From Rhizophagus clarus (Eukaryota; Glomeromycota; Glomeromycetes; Glomerales; Glomeraceae), in the NCBI GenBank assembly GCA_015698045.1, contig BLAL01000239.1:1364001-1428000 (forward strand): 64,000 bases of DNA. The letters are read 5' to 3'. Each line of letters begins with the position of its first letter. Positions within the stretch are counted from its first letter, which is position 1. A program made the translations under genes and the position numbers. Of the stretch, positions 34,252-44,711 are shown piece by piece. The notes under the pieces are model-generated. The model ran no database searches. It worked only from the letters and a program-made list of their open reading frames with translations, and was not told the origin of the DNA.

Positions 34252-34790
34252 AGTGGTCCCAGTACGAAATCTTGACGCCCACTTGCACAACTAACACAAG
34301 TCTGACACCAAAATCTCAAACCTCGACAACCCAGAATCCCGACAGTCTAAAATCCTGATAATCCAAAATCCCGACATATTTAATTCCGACAAGTTGGTTA
34401 TCCTAACATTCTTAGAACAAAATTTAAGATTTATCACTATATCGCAACCAATTATTATAAACTATTCGTGTTTAATTTCTACATTTTTGTTTAATGTTAC
34501 ATATTAAATTTTAAAAGCCATTATTATCTATTCTTTATAATAAACTAATTCACTAGATTAAAAAACTAAAATTAATGCTTTTTTTAATATATTTAATTAA
34601 TATGTCATAGAATTCAAATTATTATATAACACTTCGAATTTATCATATTTTATTATTATTAAGATACACTACAATTGTCGGTATAGGGATTTAGGTTTTC
34701 GGATTTTGGGTTGTCGAGATTTTGGACTGCCAAGTTTTTGGTGTCTGTCTCATGTTAATCGTGCAAGTGGGTGTCGAGAATTTAATCGGA
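34252..34790. mobile_element. element with long imperfect inverted repeats
   Basis: The left arm (about 34252-34400) contains cgcccacttgcacaactaac, gacaccaaaatctc and several copies of ccaaaatcccgaca. The right arm (about 34670-34790) is the reverse complement of the same order (ttttgggttgtcgagatttt, gtgcaagtgggtgtcgag). Arms of about 120-140 bases share perhaps three quarters of positions. The centre is AT-rich and non-coding. Confidence 0.6.
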
Positions 34791-34979
34791 TACCATATAA
34801 GCAATGCGTAACGAAAATTGAACATTCGGCGAAATCGTGATTTCTCTGGGGAAATCCGATTGTACCACACAAATCAACATGGAATTGAAAGATAATGTGC
34901 GCAGTAAAAGTGCAATGTATGTGTGCTATTTTATACTTGATTATTTGATAGAAAATATGAGAAAGATTTATATATAATT

Positions 34980-35330
34980 CAAGGCCAGATGATAGTAAAT
35001 GATTAATAATACATGATTAATAAAAGAAGAATCGCAGAATATAACAGAATGATGTCCTTATTTTGTTTATCTTAGAAGAAGCAACACGATTCTTTCTCGC
35101 GGCAAAAACTCATGAAAGATTTATGATAAAAAGATTCATAATTAAAGTATTATTTATTTTTTGGCATATTAATAATACATAGTGACGGTCAGATGATAAC
35201 AATTGATTAATAATACGTTATTAATAAAGAAAATGACTAATGAATGAAATACCTAAACTTTGATGAATCGTGGAGTATGACGGAATGATAATTATTCGAT
35301 CTTTATTTATTTATCTTGCGCACTATGCAG
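34980..35330. repeat. diverged direct duplication
   Basis: Segments at about 34982-35090 and 35182-35325 share gccagatgatag / gtcagatgataac, attgattaataatac, attaataaa, gaatgat and tttgtttatctt in the same order. No gene within. Confidence 0.45.
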
Positions 35331-35906
35331 CAAAATTAAGGTGCGACCTTTATTTGTTCTTTCAAAATTCTATGATACCATAAAAATATTTAAGTTTTTA
35401 TTCAATCAATAGACTCATTCACACTACAATTAGTAATTTTTTGAGAATATAGCATTAAGTGATGTCAAAAAAAATAATTAGTACTAATATTTTTTCAACG
35501 AACTACAATTTGGTTAGGCAAATTTTTTCTTAACTATTGTTGTTCAAAAAGACAATGCTTAAGAAGATTGAACCTACATAATTTTGTTATAATATATTTA
35601 AAAATTAGCAAAATTAATTATAAGTTTTTATAAAGTATATTTTATAGAGCTGAAAAAACAAGCAAGCGGCTCCGGACAAATTCCGATAATTACTCAATAT
35701 TGTTAATCTTTGCCTTTTATAAGGAAGGTCCAAAACAACTATGACTCTCATCTGTAATTTCGTTCAAAAACAGGTAATCTGCTAAGCTAAAATTGTAATT
35801 TCATTTGAATTATGAAATTTAAAAGACCACTCGTTCTTTCATTTATAGCTTTTCTTGAAAAAAAATAATAATTTTTTTTTTTTTATTTATTTCTTATAAA
35901 TCAAAA

Positions 35907-36537
35907 ATGCAAGAATTTTTACATCATTTGAGAACAATACAATTTGCTTTATCATTCGTATGCTTTTCAGTTGGTAACTAATTAAAATAATATTTAATAT
36001 TATAAATATATCTGATATTCAAAATAATAATAATAATTTTATATATTTCCAGATACCGTACTTTCAAGTATCCATTCGGAAGTCCCGGGTATGGGTTGGT
36101 TCATTCTTCCAGATTTTATTACCCTTTCTTTAAGCGGATATTACATAATTACAGTCGGAAAACAATGGAATAAAAATACGGCTAATTCGGATGTCGCTTT
36201 GAACATGTAAATACATTTATTATATGAATGAAAACTATATTTGTCAAAATATTTTATTTTCTTTTTTTCTTAATCTAGATTTTTAATAATATTATGGATA
36301 ATTTATGGTATAAATTGAATGAATAAATATATTAAATATATTATAAATAATTTATATTCATTTCTATTTTATTAACATATTATTAATTTGATTTAACAAG
36401 GTTCCTCAAAAGCATATACTTTTTCCGTAGACTCGAATGGATTTTCATTGTTAACAGTAGTTTATGGATGGTTCAATGTCATATTGTATATTATATCAGC
36501 AATAATCTATGCCACATACTTTAAAGTGGATTTTTAA
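35907..36537 (+). CDS. four-helix membrane protein M5
   Basis: Exons 35907-35973, 36053-36206, 36279-36307, 36401-36537 (128 residues). Begins MQEFLHHLRTIQFALSFVCF; further helices are DFITLSLSGYYIITVG, IFLIILWIIYG and VVYGWFNVILYIISAIIYAT. The 29-base third exon has the same length, phases and hydrophobic-Trp pattern as the micro-exons of M2-M4, and exon 1 equals that of M4 in length (67 bases). It stands head to tail with the first NmrA gene, and both were duplicated together; the second copy of M5 is dead. Confidence 0.65.
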
Positions 36538-36767
36538 CGATTTACCAATTGTTTTTATTATTATAGTATAGCTAAAATAAATATCATCATCATTTCTAGG
36601 TAGTGCAAGGGAAATTTTAGAGAATAAAGATTTCAAATTTTAATTTTGATTATTAATACGAGAAAAAAATGACATATTTAAAGAATGGAAATTTTTTCCC
36701 TCTTCATTTGAAAATATTCAAGAATCATTTTTTCTTTGAAAATAATCTTTTTCTTTGATTTTTAACA

Positions 36768-38208
36768 ATGTCTCAAAACAAGAAACTAATTGTTGTAAGC
36801 GGTGCTACTGGTAAATCTTCTTTTATTTTATTCTCACATCTCGTGATATTTTTAACATCTCAGTTCGTCAACTCCAATTAATTAGGTGCTCAGGGTGGAT
36901 CCGTTGTTAATTCTCTTCTCGCTACTGGACATTACAAAATTCGAGGATTAACTCGTAAACCAGATTCAGATAAAGCAAAAGCATTGAAATCGAAAGGAGT
37001 TGAAGTATTTAAATGCGATTTATCTAATAAAGATGAAGTTAAAGAAGCTTTAAAAGGTGCTGATATCGCTTGGATCGTTACTAATTTCTGGGATCCAGTA
37101 AGTAAAATAATATTATTAAATTTTTTTATTCATGTAATTATAAGTAATTTTTATAATTTATGTAAATTTTAGTCAATTGTTGGTCAAGATGTTAACGAAG
37201 AAGTAAGACAAGGTAAAATGATTGCCGATGTTGCTAAAGAAGAAGGAGTTAACTGGTTATTTTACAGGTGAATATATAATCATTATATACTTTATCTCTG
37301 GATCGAAAGTCAATACTTAAATAAAAAATATCATTTAGTTCTCTCCCTAATACTACTACTGAATCTGGAGGAAAGTACTCTGAAATTCTTCACTTTGCCG
37401 GTAAAAATAACGTAGAACAATACATTAGGAAATTAGGAATTCCAAATGTAACATTTAATTATCTTGGTTTCTACAGTCAAAATTTTGGAGGTTCCGTACC
37501 TACGAAACAGAAAGAAAATGGGGAAATTGAAATCGTATTTCCTTATTTAGAAGAGGATGACAAGATTCCTATGATTGATGTTGAAAGTGATACAGGCGTA
37601 CGTAAAAATTTAATAAATATTCTTTTTTTCATTTTTTTTTTTTTTTTTATAACAAATTGACAAACCTTTGAACGAAAAAAAAAATATTTTTTTTATAGCC
37701 AATTGTTGCAAAAATTATTGAGGAGGGACCTGAAAAATGGAATGGTAAAAAAGTTCCCGTTGCTGCTGAATATGCTACTTTGAAATCTATTGCTGAATCA
37801 TTTACTAAAGGTAATTAATTATTAAATAATTCTTTGAGTTCAAATCTTATTTATAAAATTTGTCCCAAAAAAATTGAATTGTTTTTTTTCAATCTAGCTA
37901 CTGGAAAAACTCATAAAATAAAAACTGCTCATAATGATGAAGAGGTCGCCAAAGAGTTCCCCCCATCTTTTAACAACGAAGAATTTAAACAAATGGTAAT
38001 TTCAGTAATATTTAATCATATTGAATTCTTGTTCCAAATTGCTAAATAAAATTCTCGTTCTTATTTCGTTTTATAGTACAAATGGTTCAAAGAATTTGGT
38101 TACTATGGAAAGGATACTGAAGTTAATGATCTTTCTGTTGCTAAGAAATTACATCCGAATATTAAAACTTTTGAGAAATATGTGCTTGAGCATTATGGAA
38201 AAGCTTAA
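36768..38208 (+). CDS. NmrA/NMRAL1-like NAD(P)-binding protein, copy 1
   Basis: Seven exons: 36768-36810, 36886-37097, 37173-37267, 37339-37597, 37699-37810, 37898-37995, 38077-38208 (316 residues). An N-terminal Rossmann motif SGATGAQGGSVVNSLLATG is followed by TRKPDSDKAKALKSKGVEV, VTNFWDP and a PNVTFNYLGFYSQNFGG segment, the order of NMRAL1/HSCARG and fungal NmrA-like proteins. These bind NADP(H) as redox sensors and in fungi can regulate transcription factors; most lack the catalytic Tyr-x3-Lys of true dehydrogenases. Intron 1 splits the glycine motif at the same place in both copies. Upstream neighbour is M5; downstream lies the duplicate block. Confidence 0.9.
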
Positions 38209-38566
38209 AATAGTTGCCCCCTTTTTTTTTCTTTAATATAACTATCATAAATATTTTTGAATTTTTGAAAATATAAATAAAATGTTTCCCATTTAATTAT
38301 CGTGTAATGGATGATTTTATATCTATTTGGAAATTCTTTCCCAATTTAGTTATAAATGGTTAGTTGCTCCTTTTTTTTCTTTAATATAAGTTCAACGTCT
38401 TTGTCTTTTATAAAAAGTTTCAAATTTAACTATGACCCAAAAGTGAAAATCATTTTTGTAAATTTCGTTCGAAATCAGTGCTAAAGTTGAAAATTTTAAA
38501 AGAATGACGTACATGGTCACACATACTGCATTTAAAAATAAAAAAAAATTTTTTTTATAAATCAAA

Positions 38567-38970
38567 AATGCAAGAATTTTTTACATCATTTGAGAAAATA
38601 ATTCGTATGCTTTTAATTGGTAATTAACTAAAATAGCCTAAAATAGCATTTAATATAATAAGTAAATTTAAATAATGATATTCAATTTTTTTTCTTTTCC
38701 CGGATATCGTACTTCCTTCGAAAAGTTCAAGTTCATTCTTCCGGACCCTTTCTTTAAGGGATTTACATAATTATAATTGAGAAACAGGAATAAAAATGCA
38801 GCTGATTCAAAAAAATGGATAATTGATGGTATAAATAAATAAATAAATTTTTTTTAATATATTTTATTAATTTACTTTAATTCAATTTAATAAAACGGCA
38901 ATATGCTTTTCCCGTAGACTGGATGGTTCAATGTCAATTTATGCCACATACTTTAAAGTGGATTTTTAAC
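38567..38970 (+). pseudogene. decayed second copy of M5
   Basis: Keeps atgcaagaattttttacatc at the start, cattcttccggaccctttct in exon 2, and gactggatggttcaatgtca then aaagtggatttttaacga at the end, equivalent to the last helix and stop of M5. The middle is shortened and frames are broken, and the 29-base exon is lost. Its position before NmrA copy 2 mirrors M5 before NmrA copy 1. Confidence 0.8.
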
Positions 38971-39180
38971 GATTACCAAATGTTTATTTATTAAAGTGTG
39001 GCTAAAATAAAAAATAACATCATAAAAATTTAATTTTTAGATAGTGATACTTTTTTTTTTTAGAATAAAATTTTTAATTTAGACTAACAATATAAGAAAA
39101 AATGAAGAACGGAAATTTTCCCATCTCCAAAAATTTAAGAATCATCTTTTCTTCAACATATTCTTTTCTTTGGTTTAACA

Positions 39181-40592
39181 ATGTCTCAAAACAAAAAACT
39201 AATTGTTGTAAGCGGTTCTACCGGTAAATATTTTTTTTTTTTCTAATTATTCGTACATCTTGTAACATATCTGATCGCTAACTCCAAATTAATTAGGCGC
39301 TCAGGGTGGATCCGTTGTTGATGCGCTTCTCGCTACTGGACATTACAAAATTCGGGGATTAACTCGTAAACCAGATTCGGATAAAGCAAAAACATTGAAA
39401 TCTAAAGGTGTTGAAGTATTTAAATGCGATTTGTCCAAGAAGGATGAGGTTAAAAAGGCTTTAAAAGGTGCAGATATTGTTTGGGTCGTCACTAATTTCT
39501 GGGATCCAGTAAGTAAAATACTATTATTATTAATTTTTTTTTATCCATGTAATTATAATTTTATGTAAATTTTAGTCAATTGTTGGTCAAGATGTTAAAG
39601 AAGAAGAGAGACAAGGTAAAATGATTGCCGATGTTGCTAAAGAAGAAGGAGTTAACTGGTTAATTTACAGGTGAATATATAATCATTATATACTTTATCT
39701 GTGGATCGAAAGTCAATACTTAAATAAAAATATCATTTAGTTCTCTCCCTGATACTACCGCTGAATCTGAAGGAAAGTACTCCGAAATTGTTCATTTTGC
39801 CGGTAAAAATAACGTAGAACAGTACATTAGAAAGTTAGGAATTCCAAATGTAACATTTATCTATCTCGGTTTCTACTGCCAAAATGTTGGAGTCTTTGTA
39901 CCTACGAGACAGAAAGAAAGTGGGGAAGTTGAAATCCTGGTTCCTCATTTAGAAGAAGATGATAAGCTTCCTGTGATTGATGCCGAAAAGGATACAGGTG
40001 TACGTAATTTTAATAAATATTTTTTTCCTTTCCTTTTTATTTATAAATAAATCGATCGAACAAAAAAAAAAAAAAATCTTTTTTTTATAGCCAATTGTTG
40101 CAAAAATTATTGAGGAAGGACCTGAAAAATGGAACGGTAAAAAAGTCCCCGTTGCTGCTGAATATGTTACTTTAAAATCTATTGCTGAATCATTGACTAA
40201 AGGTAATTAATTATTAAATAATTAAATCTTATTTATAAATCCCCCCCCCAAAAAATTAAATTGAATTGTTTTTTAATCTAGCTACTGGAAAAACTCATAA
40301 AATAAAAACTGCTCATAATGATGAAGAGGTCGCCAAAGAGTTCCCCCCATCTTTTAACAACGAAGAATTTAAACAAATGGTAATTTCAGTAATATTTAAT
40401 CATATTGAATTCTTGTTCCAAATTGCTAAATAAAATTCTCGTTCTTATTTCGTTTTATAGTACAAATGGTTCAAAGAATATGGATACTATGGAAAGGATA
40501 CTGAAGTTAATGATATTTCTATTGCTAAAAAATTACATCCAAATATTAAAACTTACGATCAATATTTACTTGAGCGTTGCGGAAAGGCTTAA
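39181..40592 (+). CDS. NmrA/NMRAL1-like NAD(P)-binding protein, copy 2
   Basis: Seven exons: 39181-39223, 39297-39508, 39576-39670, 39741-39999, 40091-40202, 40282-40379, 40461-40592 (316 residues, every exon the same length as in copy 1). The glycine motif reads GSTGAQGG instead of GATGAQGG; other changes cluster in the C-terminal 35 residues and in the segment QNVGVFVPTRQKESGEVEIL. Exon 6, intron 6 and the first 19 bases of exon 7 are identical to copy 1, while intron 5 next to them differs, a sign of gene conversion. Reading frame and splice sites are intact, so it is probably functional. Confidence 0.9.
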
Positions 40593-40805
40593 AAATAGTC
40601 GTCTTTTTTTTTTCTCTTACCTTAGTGTAACTATCATAACTATTTTTGAAATAAAAATAAAATGTGTAACCATTTAAATATTTTAATGAATGATCGTGTG
40701 ATGGATGAACTTATATCCATTTGGAAACCGAGTCCATTCCCAGTTTTACTTATAAAAGCCAAGTTTTTTTTTATAAATTCCCAAGATTAACCATACATTG
40801 CTCAT

Positions 40806-41808
40806 ATGTCGCAACAAAAAAATCTTTTTTCAACTGATCTTATTTCGCCTGAAGTTCAAGCGTCGTTACCTAAAGGTTATACTTTACGACCTTTATCTAT
40901 CGATGATTATGAACTCGGCTTTTTTGATGTATTATCTGTATTTAAAGATATAGGAAATCTCTCTAAAGATCAATTTCTTGGTTAGGCAATTTGTTTTTTT
41001 GCCGCGTTCATAACCATTGGTTTTAAATGTATATTTCATCCATAATTCTTGCTGTATAAAAAAAAAAAAAAACTATTTAGAACGTTTCAATTACATGAGA
41101 ACTCGTAACGATGAATATTTTATTGTCGTAATAGTTTCTCCCGAAAGTCGCATTATTGGAACTGGAACAATATTTGTTGAACGTAAATTTATCTTTAACG
41201 CTGGACTTGTTAGTAATTCAATATATCTATATAATTTATATTTTTCATCCAGAAAAAACTTTTATATTCATCTTTTAATTTTATAAGGTTGGACATATTG
41301 AAGATGTTGCTATTGATAAAAATCATCAAGGCAAACATTTTGGTTTAAGGTAAGAACTAAAATTATAAAATTTCGCGAGAAGATTTATTAAACAATTATA
41401 TATACGTTTATACGTTCAAGTATTATTCAAGCACTCAAATATATTGGAGTTAAGACTGGATGTATTAAAGGTTTTTAATTTGATATTTCATGGTTAAAAA
41501 ATTTTCGATATTTTATTATTCTTTTACAATATTTTTCATTCTCTTTTTTTTTTTTTTTTTTTTACTTTACAGCTATCTTGGATTGTTCTGTTGAGGTACA
41601 GTAAAAACATAGTTGATTATTATTTATTTTATTTTTTATTCATATTTTATTTCTCTTTTAGAATATTCCTTTCTATGAAAAATGCGGGTGAATTCCATCT
41701 TCCCATAATAATTTCCTTGTTTCGTTGTAATTTTCACTAATCATACTTTTTTTATTAAGATTGCAAAATAGAGGAATTGAAATGTCTTGTTATTTTGACA
41801 TGAGATAA
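40806..41808 (+). CDS. GNA1: glucosamine-6-phosphate N-acetyltransferase
   Basis: Seven exons: 40806-40980, 41081-41208, 41288-41349, 41421-41470, 41573-41595, 41662-41687, 41760-41808 (170 residues; the yeast enzyme has 159). The N-terminus FSTDLISPEVQASLPKGYTL then RPLSIDDYELGFFDVLSVF matches Gna1. The GNAT core follows: GTGTIFVERKFIFNAGLVGH, the acetyl-CoA pyrophosphate-binding GKHFGL loop after IEDVAIDKNHQ, CSVENIPFYEKCG, and a closing GIEMSCYFD. It transfers acetyl from acetyl-CoA to glucosamine-6-phosphate on the path to UDP-GlcNAc for chitin, N-glycans and GPI anchors. Exons 4-6 are tiny (50, 23 and 26 bases). The exon 1 donor GTTAGG and exon 2 donor GTTAGT are non-consensus but join frames exactly. 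Confidence 0.9.
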
Positions 41809-41891
41809 ACCTTTTTCTCTTTTAGAAAATGGTAATTTGATTTGAGGAAGATGATTATAAATTGATTATAAATTTATCAATAACGTTACCA

Positions 41892-42101
41892 ATCGATTAC
41901 ATTATATTACAAATCGATTACATTACATTACAAATCGCTTACGACACATTACAAATCGCTTACATTATATTACAAATCGCTTACGATACATTACAAATCG
42001 CTTACATTATATTACAAATCGCTTACGATACATTACAAATCGCTTACATTACATTATAAATCGATTACATTATATTACCAACCGATTACAATACAATATC
42101 C
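41892..42101. repeat. minisatellite with 21-base unit
   Basis: Ten consecutive units of 21 bases of the type atcgcttacgatacattaca(a), beginning 84 bases after the GNA1 stop. Units alternate between two variants in the middle (cttacgatac and cttacattat), a 42-base higher-order pattern; outer units are older (atcgatta). Because 21 is a multiple of three, it makes a repetitive ORF that is not a gene. Confidence 0.9.
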
Positions 42102-43305
42102 ATCGATTATCTCGCATAAAATATTTTGATAGTTTCGACAAAGATCAATCTGATCTTTTTAATTACGGGCCGGGATAAATGCTCTTCTGATTCAATATAA
42201 ATTTCGGTAAAGGCTGCAATTTTAGTGTCACAAAATAATTTCACCACATTAAGATCGTCAGCGCTTACTATTTGTCGTAATTATCTCCGAGAATGTTTTT
42301 TTTTTTTTGATTTTACAATCAAGTCAGAGTACTTTGAAACGGGGCACAATTAAATATAAATTTCTTTGGCGTTAAGCACACTTTATCATTTAATAAATTG
42401 GAGAAGGTTACCATTTACCAAGTTGCCCAGAAAGTCGACAATGAGAATGACAATCCACTACATTAATGTCTTCGTTTTCATATTAATTTATAATTAGGTG
42501 ATAGTCCGCTACTCAATGGGTGTGCACAATTTGTAAAAATGGAATGCCGTATTCTTCCATAGTAAAGTTCATGGATAGAAAACTCACACATTAGCAATTT
42601 TACCTATCATTTCGTATTAAAAGTAAAATTTATGCTAAAAATTGCTGTGCTACAAGATTTTTACACGCATACTGCGCATCAAATTTAGGTTTTTATCATA
42701 TTGATTTTTCATTTATTTAAGATATATACATTGCTAATTTTTAATAAATAAAAATTTGTTGATTTTATTAATTGAAAATTAAAAATGACAAAAAAACTAG
42801 TTAAATAATCGACCTTTTTAACTTAATAAAAGTTGTTAAATTACACCTAAAGATAAAAATATTAAAAATAATCCGCTACTTAGTTATTATATCCTAATTT
42901 TTACCACCAAAATAGTTTACGCAAAATCATGTAAAAATCACGTGAATTATCGCAATGCACAAAATTTATTTCTGAAGAAATGCCGATAACTGTGGCACCC
43001 ACTGTAAAAATAAAAATAAAAATAAAATGAAATGCCGTTAGGTAAAATCTACATTTTTATATTCTTAAAATTGCTAATTTGTTAGTTTCTTATCCATGAA
43101 CTTCACTTCCATATTTGCTGATCATTTTCTCTCGTTACATCCCTTAAAGTTTTTACGCAGGAAAAAAATTTTTTTTTTTTTTTTATTATAAATTATATAA
43201 AATAGAAAAGGAAAAAAAAAAGTTCAAGCAATATAGAAAATATATTTGCTAATTAAGATTATAAAATTTATATTTATATATAAAATGTAAATTGCTTAAT
43301 TGTTC
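42102..43305. other. intergenic region
   Basis: No gene seen. AT-rich, with T runs at about 42297-42309 and 43169-43184. Lies between GNA1 and the convergent M3 gene. Confidence 0.35.
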
Positions 43306-44620
43306 TTAATATTTCAAAACCGAATTAACATTTTCATTTTCAATTTTTTCGTCATTAGAAGTAATAGGAATGTCTTTACTATCTACTGCAATAGCAGCCA
43401 TTTCAGGTTCAGGTATGGAAATACTAATAGGAGAAATTGAAGGCGAAGTATTTTTCATTGAATTTCTTAATTTGGTACCATGAAAACTATTAGGAGAAGT
43501 ATTCTTTGAATAAAAGAATAATGCAGGATGACCATTATCTAATGAACCTTTTTGAACTTTGTAAAATGATTGCAGTTTACGACCGCGATTCGATGATCGA
43601 ATTAATTCTCTATTATCCCACCTTGATTTTGATAACACCAATGTAACTATTGTGGTAAAAAGTGTGAGAAATGAAAGAGCTGTACTGCCAACGAATAAAC
43701 GACATCTCGTTTGTTCATTAATTGTGGTTATCCCATATGGGTTTCCCTCTAAATTACAATTTAATCCACGACCGAAAATGGCAGGTGTTATATTCAAAAA
43801 ACCTATTAGCAAAAAAAATTGTGATTGTATTTATTTAACAAAGTGCGTCATGTTTATTTAATGATGATCAAAAAAAAAAAATTAAATAAATATGGGGTTG
43901 TAATTTTGAACAGCATATGATACGATCATCGGATAAGGGGTCAATTTTTTCATGGTCACCCCTTTATGATCTTCATGATGACGTATTATTTTACCCCAAT
44001 TCAATAAATCGAACTTACTTTGAATATTCCAAACGATAAATAAAATCCTAGAAGTAATTAAATTCGTTAAAAGAATTGTTTAAGACGTAATATATATTTA
44101 GATATTAAATATAATATACATATACGAACCAATCAAAAATCATATCCATTTTAAATGGTCCTTCCATCCATCGTTTATTGAAAGTGATCAATATATATCC
44201 TGAAAAAAAAAAATAAATATTTTAATTTTTTAATTTATACTTTACGTTCAAATTGTTTAGACGCCAAATTCACGTGATAGAATATATTACCTACGATAGC
44301 AAAACTAATCATTTCAGAAATCCAAATTATCCTTTGATTATTAGCTCTGTAAAGAGAAAAGAACAAATAAATTTATTTTTCTTGAAAAAAAAAAGTCACG
44401 CAAATTTTGTAAACTAACTTACGGGTCCATCCAATAAGTTGAATAAAATCCCGAAAACTGTACAAATTCTATTGAATGGAAAAAAAACCCCAGAAAATTT
44501 TAATGGTTATGTCAAAGAAGATTTCTCGAAAAAATGATTCATACCTAGAATGAGTATATTTAGAAACATCCAAAATTGAATAATTCTCCAAACGAGAAAA
44601 GTTCTTCGTTCGACTATCAT
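43306..44620 (-). CDS. four-helix membrane protein M3 with long cytosolic tail
   Basis: Exons 44620-44545, 44468-44423, 44346-44291, 44199-44130, 44047-44019, 43802-43306 (257 residues). Starts MIVERRTFLVWRIIQFWMFL; helices follow at RIIWISEMISFAIVGYI, MIFDWILFIVWNIQ and STALSFLTLFTTIVTLVLS. The tail has SRWDNRELIRSSNRGRK, then Ser/Pro/Glu-rich sequence ending VNSVLKY. Two Cys flank a loop before helix 4 (GLNCNLEGNPY, RCRLF), as in M1 and M2. The 70-base exon (RWMEGPFKMDM) and 29-base exon repeat the M2 and M4 structure exactly. Long T/A runs lie directly upstream (44635-44711). Confidence 0.7.
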
Positions 44621-44635
44621 TGTGAATATGTCAAA

Positions 44636-44678
44636 AAAAAAAAAAAAAAAAAATTTTTTAAGCCGTGTAAAAGGAAAA

Positions 44679-44709
<31 letters not shown>

Positions 44710-44711
44710 TT
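44636..44711. repeat. alternating long A and T runs
   Basis: A run (about 18), then T-rich sequence, then T run (12) directly joined to an A run (21), just upstream of the M3 start. It could fold into an A:T hairpin; probable slippage site. Confidence 0.8.

Noticed and set aside
41862..42059. 65-codon repetitive ORF (LQIAYIILQIAYDT...)
   Set aside because: Produced by the 21-base minisatellite, whose unit is a multiple of three; no start context or conservation.
41892..42101. Possible CRISPR-like array
   Set aside because: Units are contiguous without spacers and the genome is eukaryotic; it is a minisatellite.
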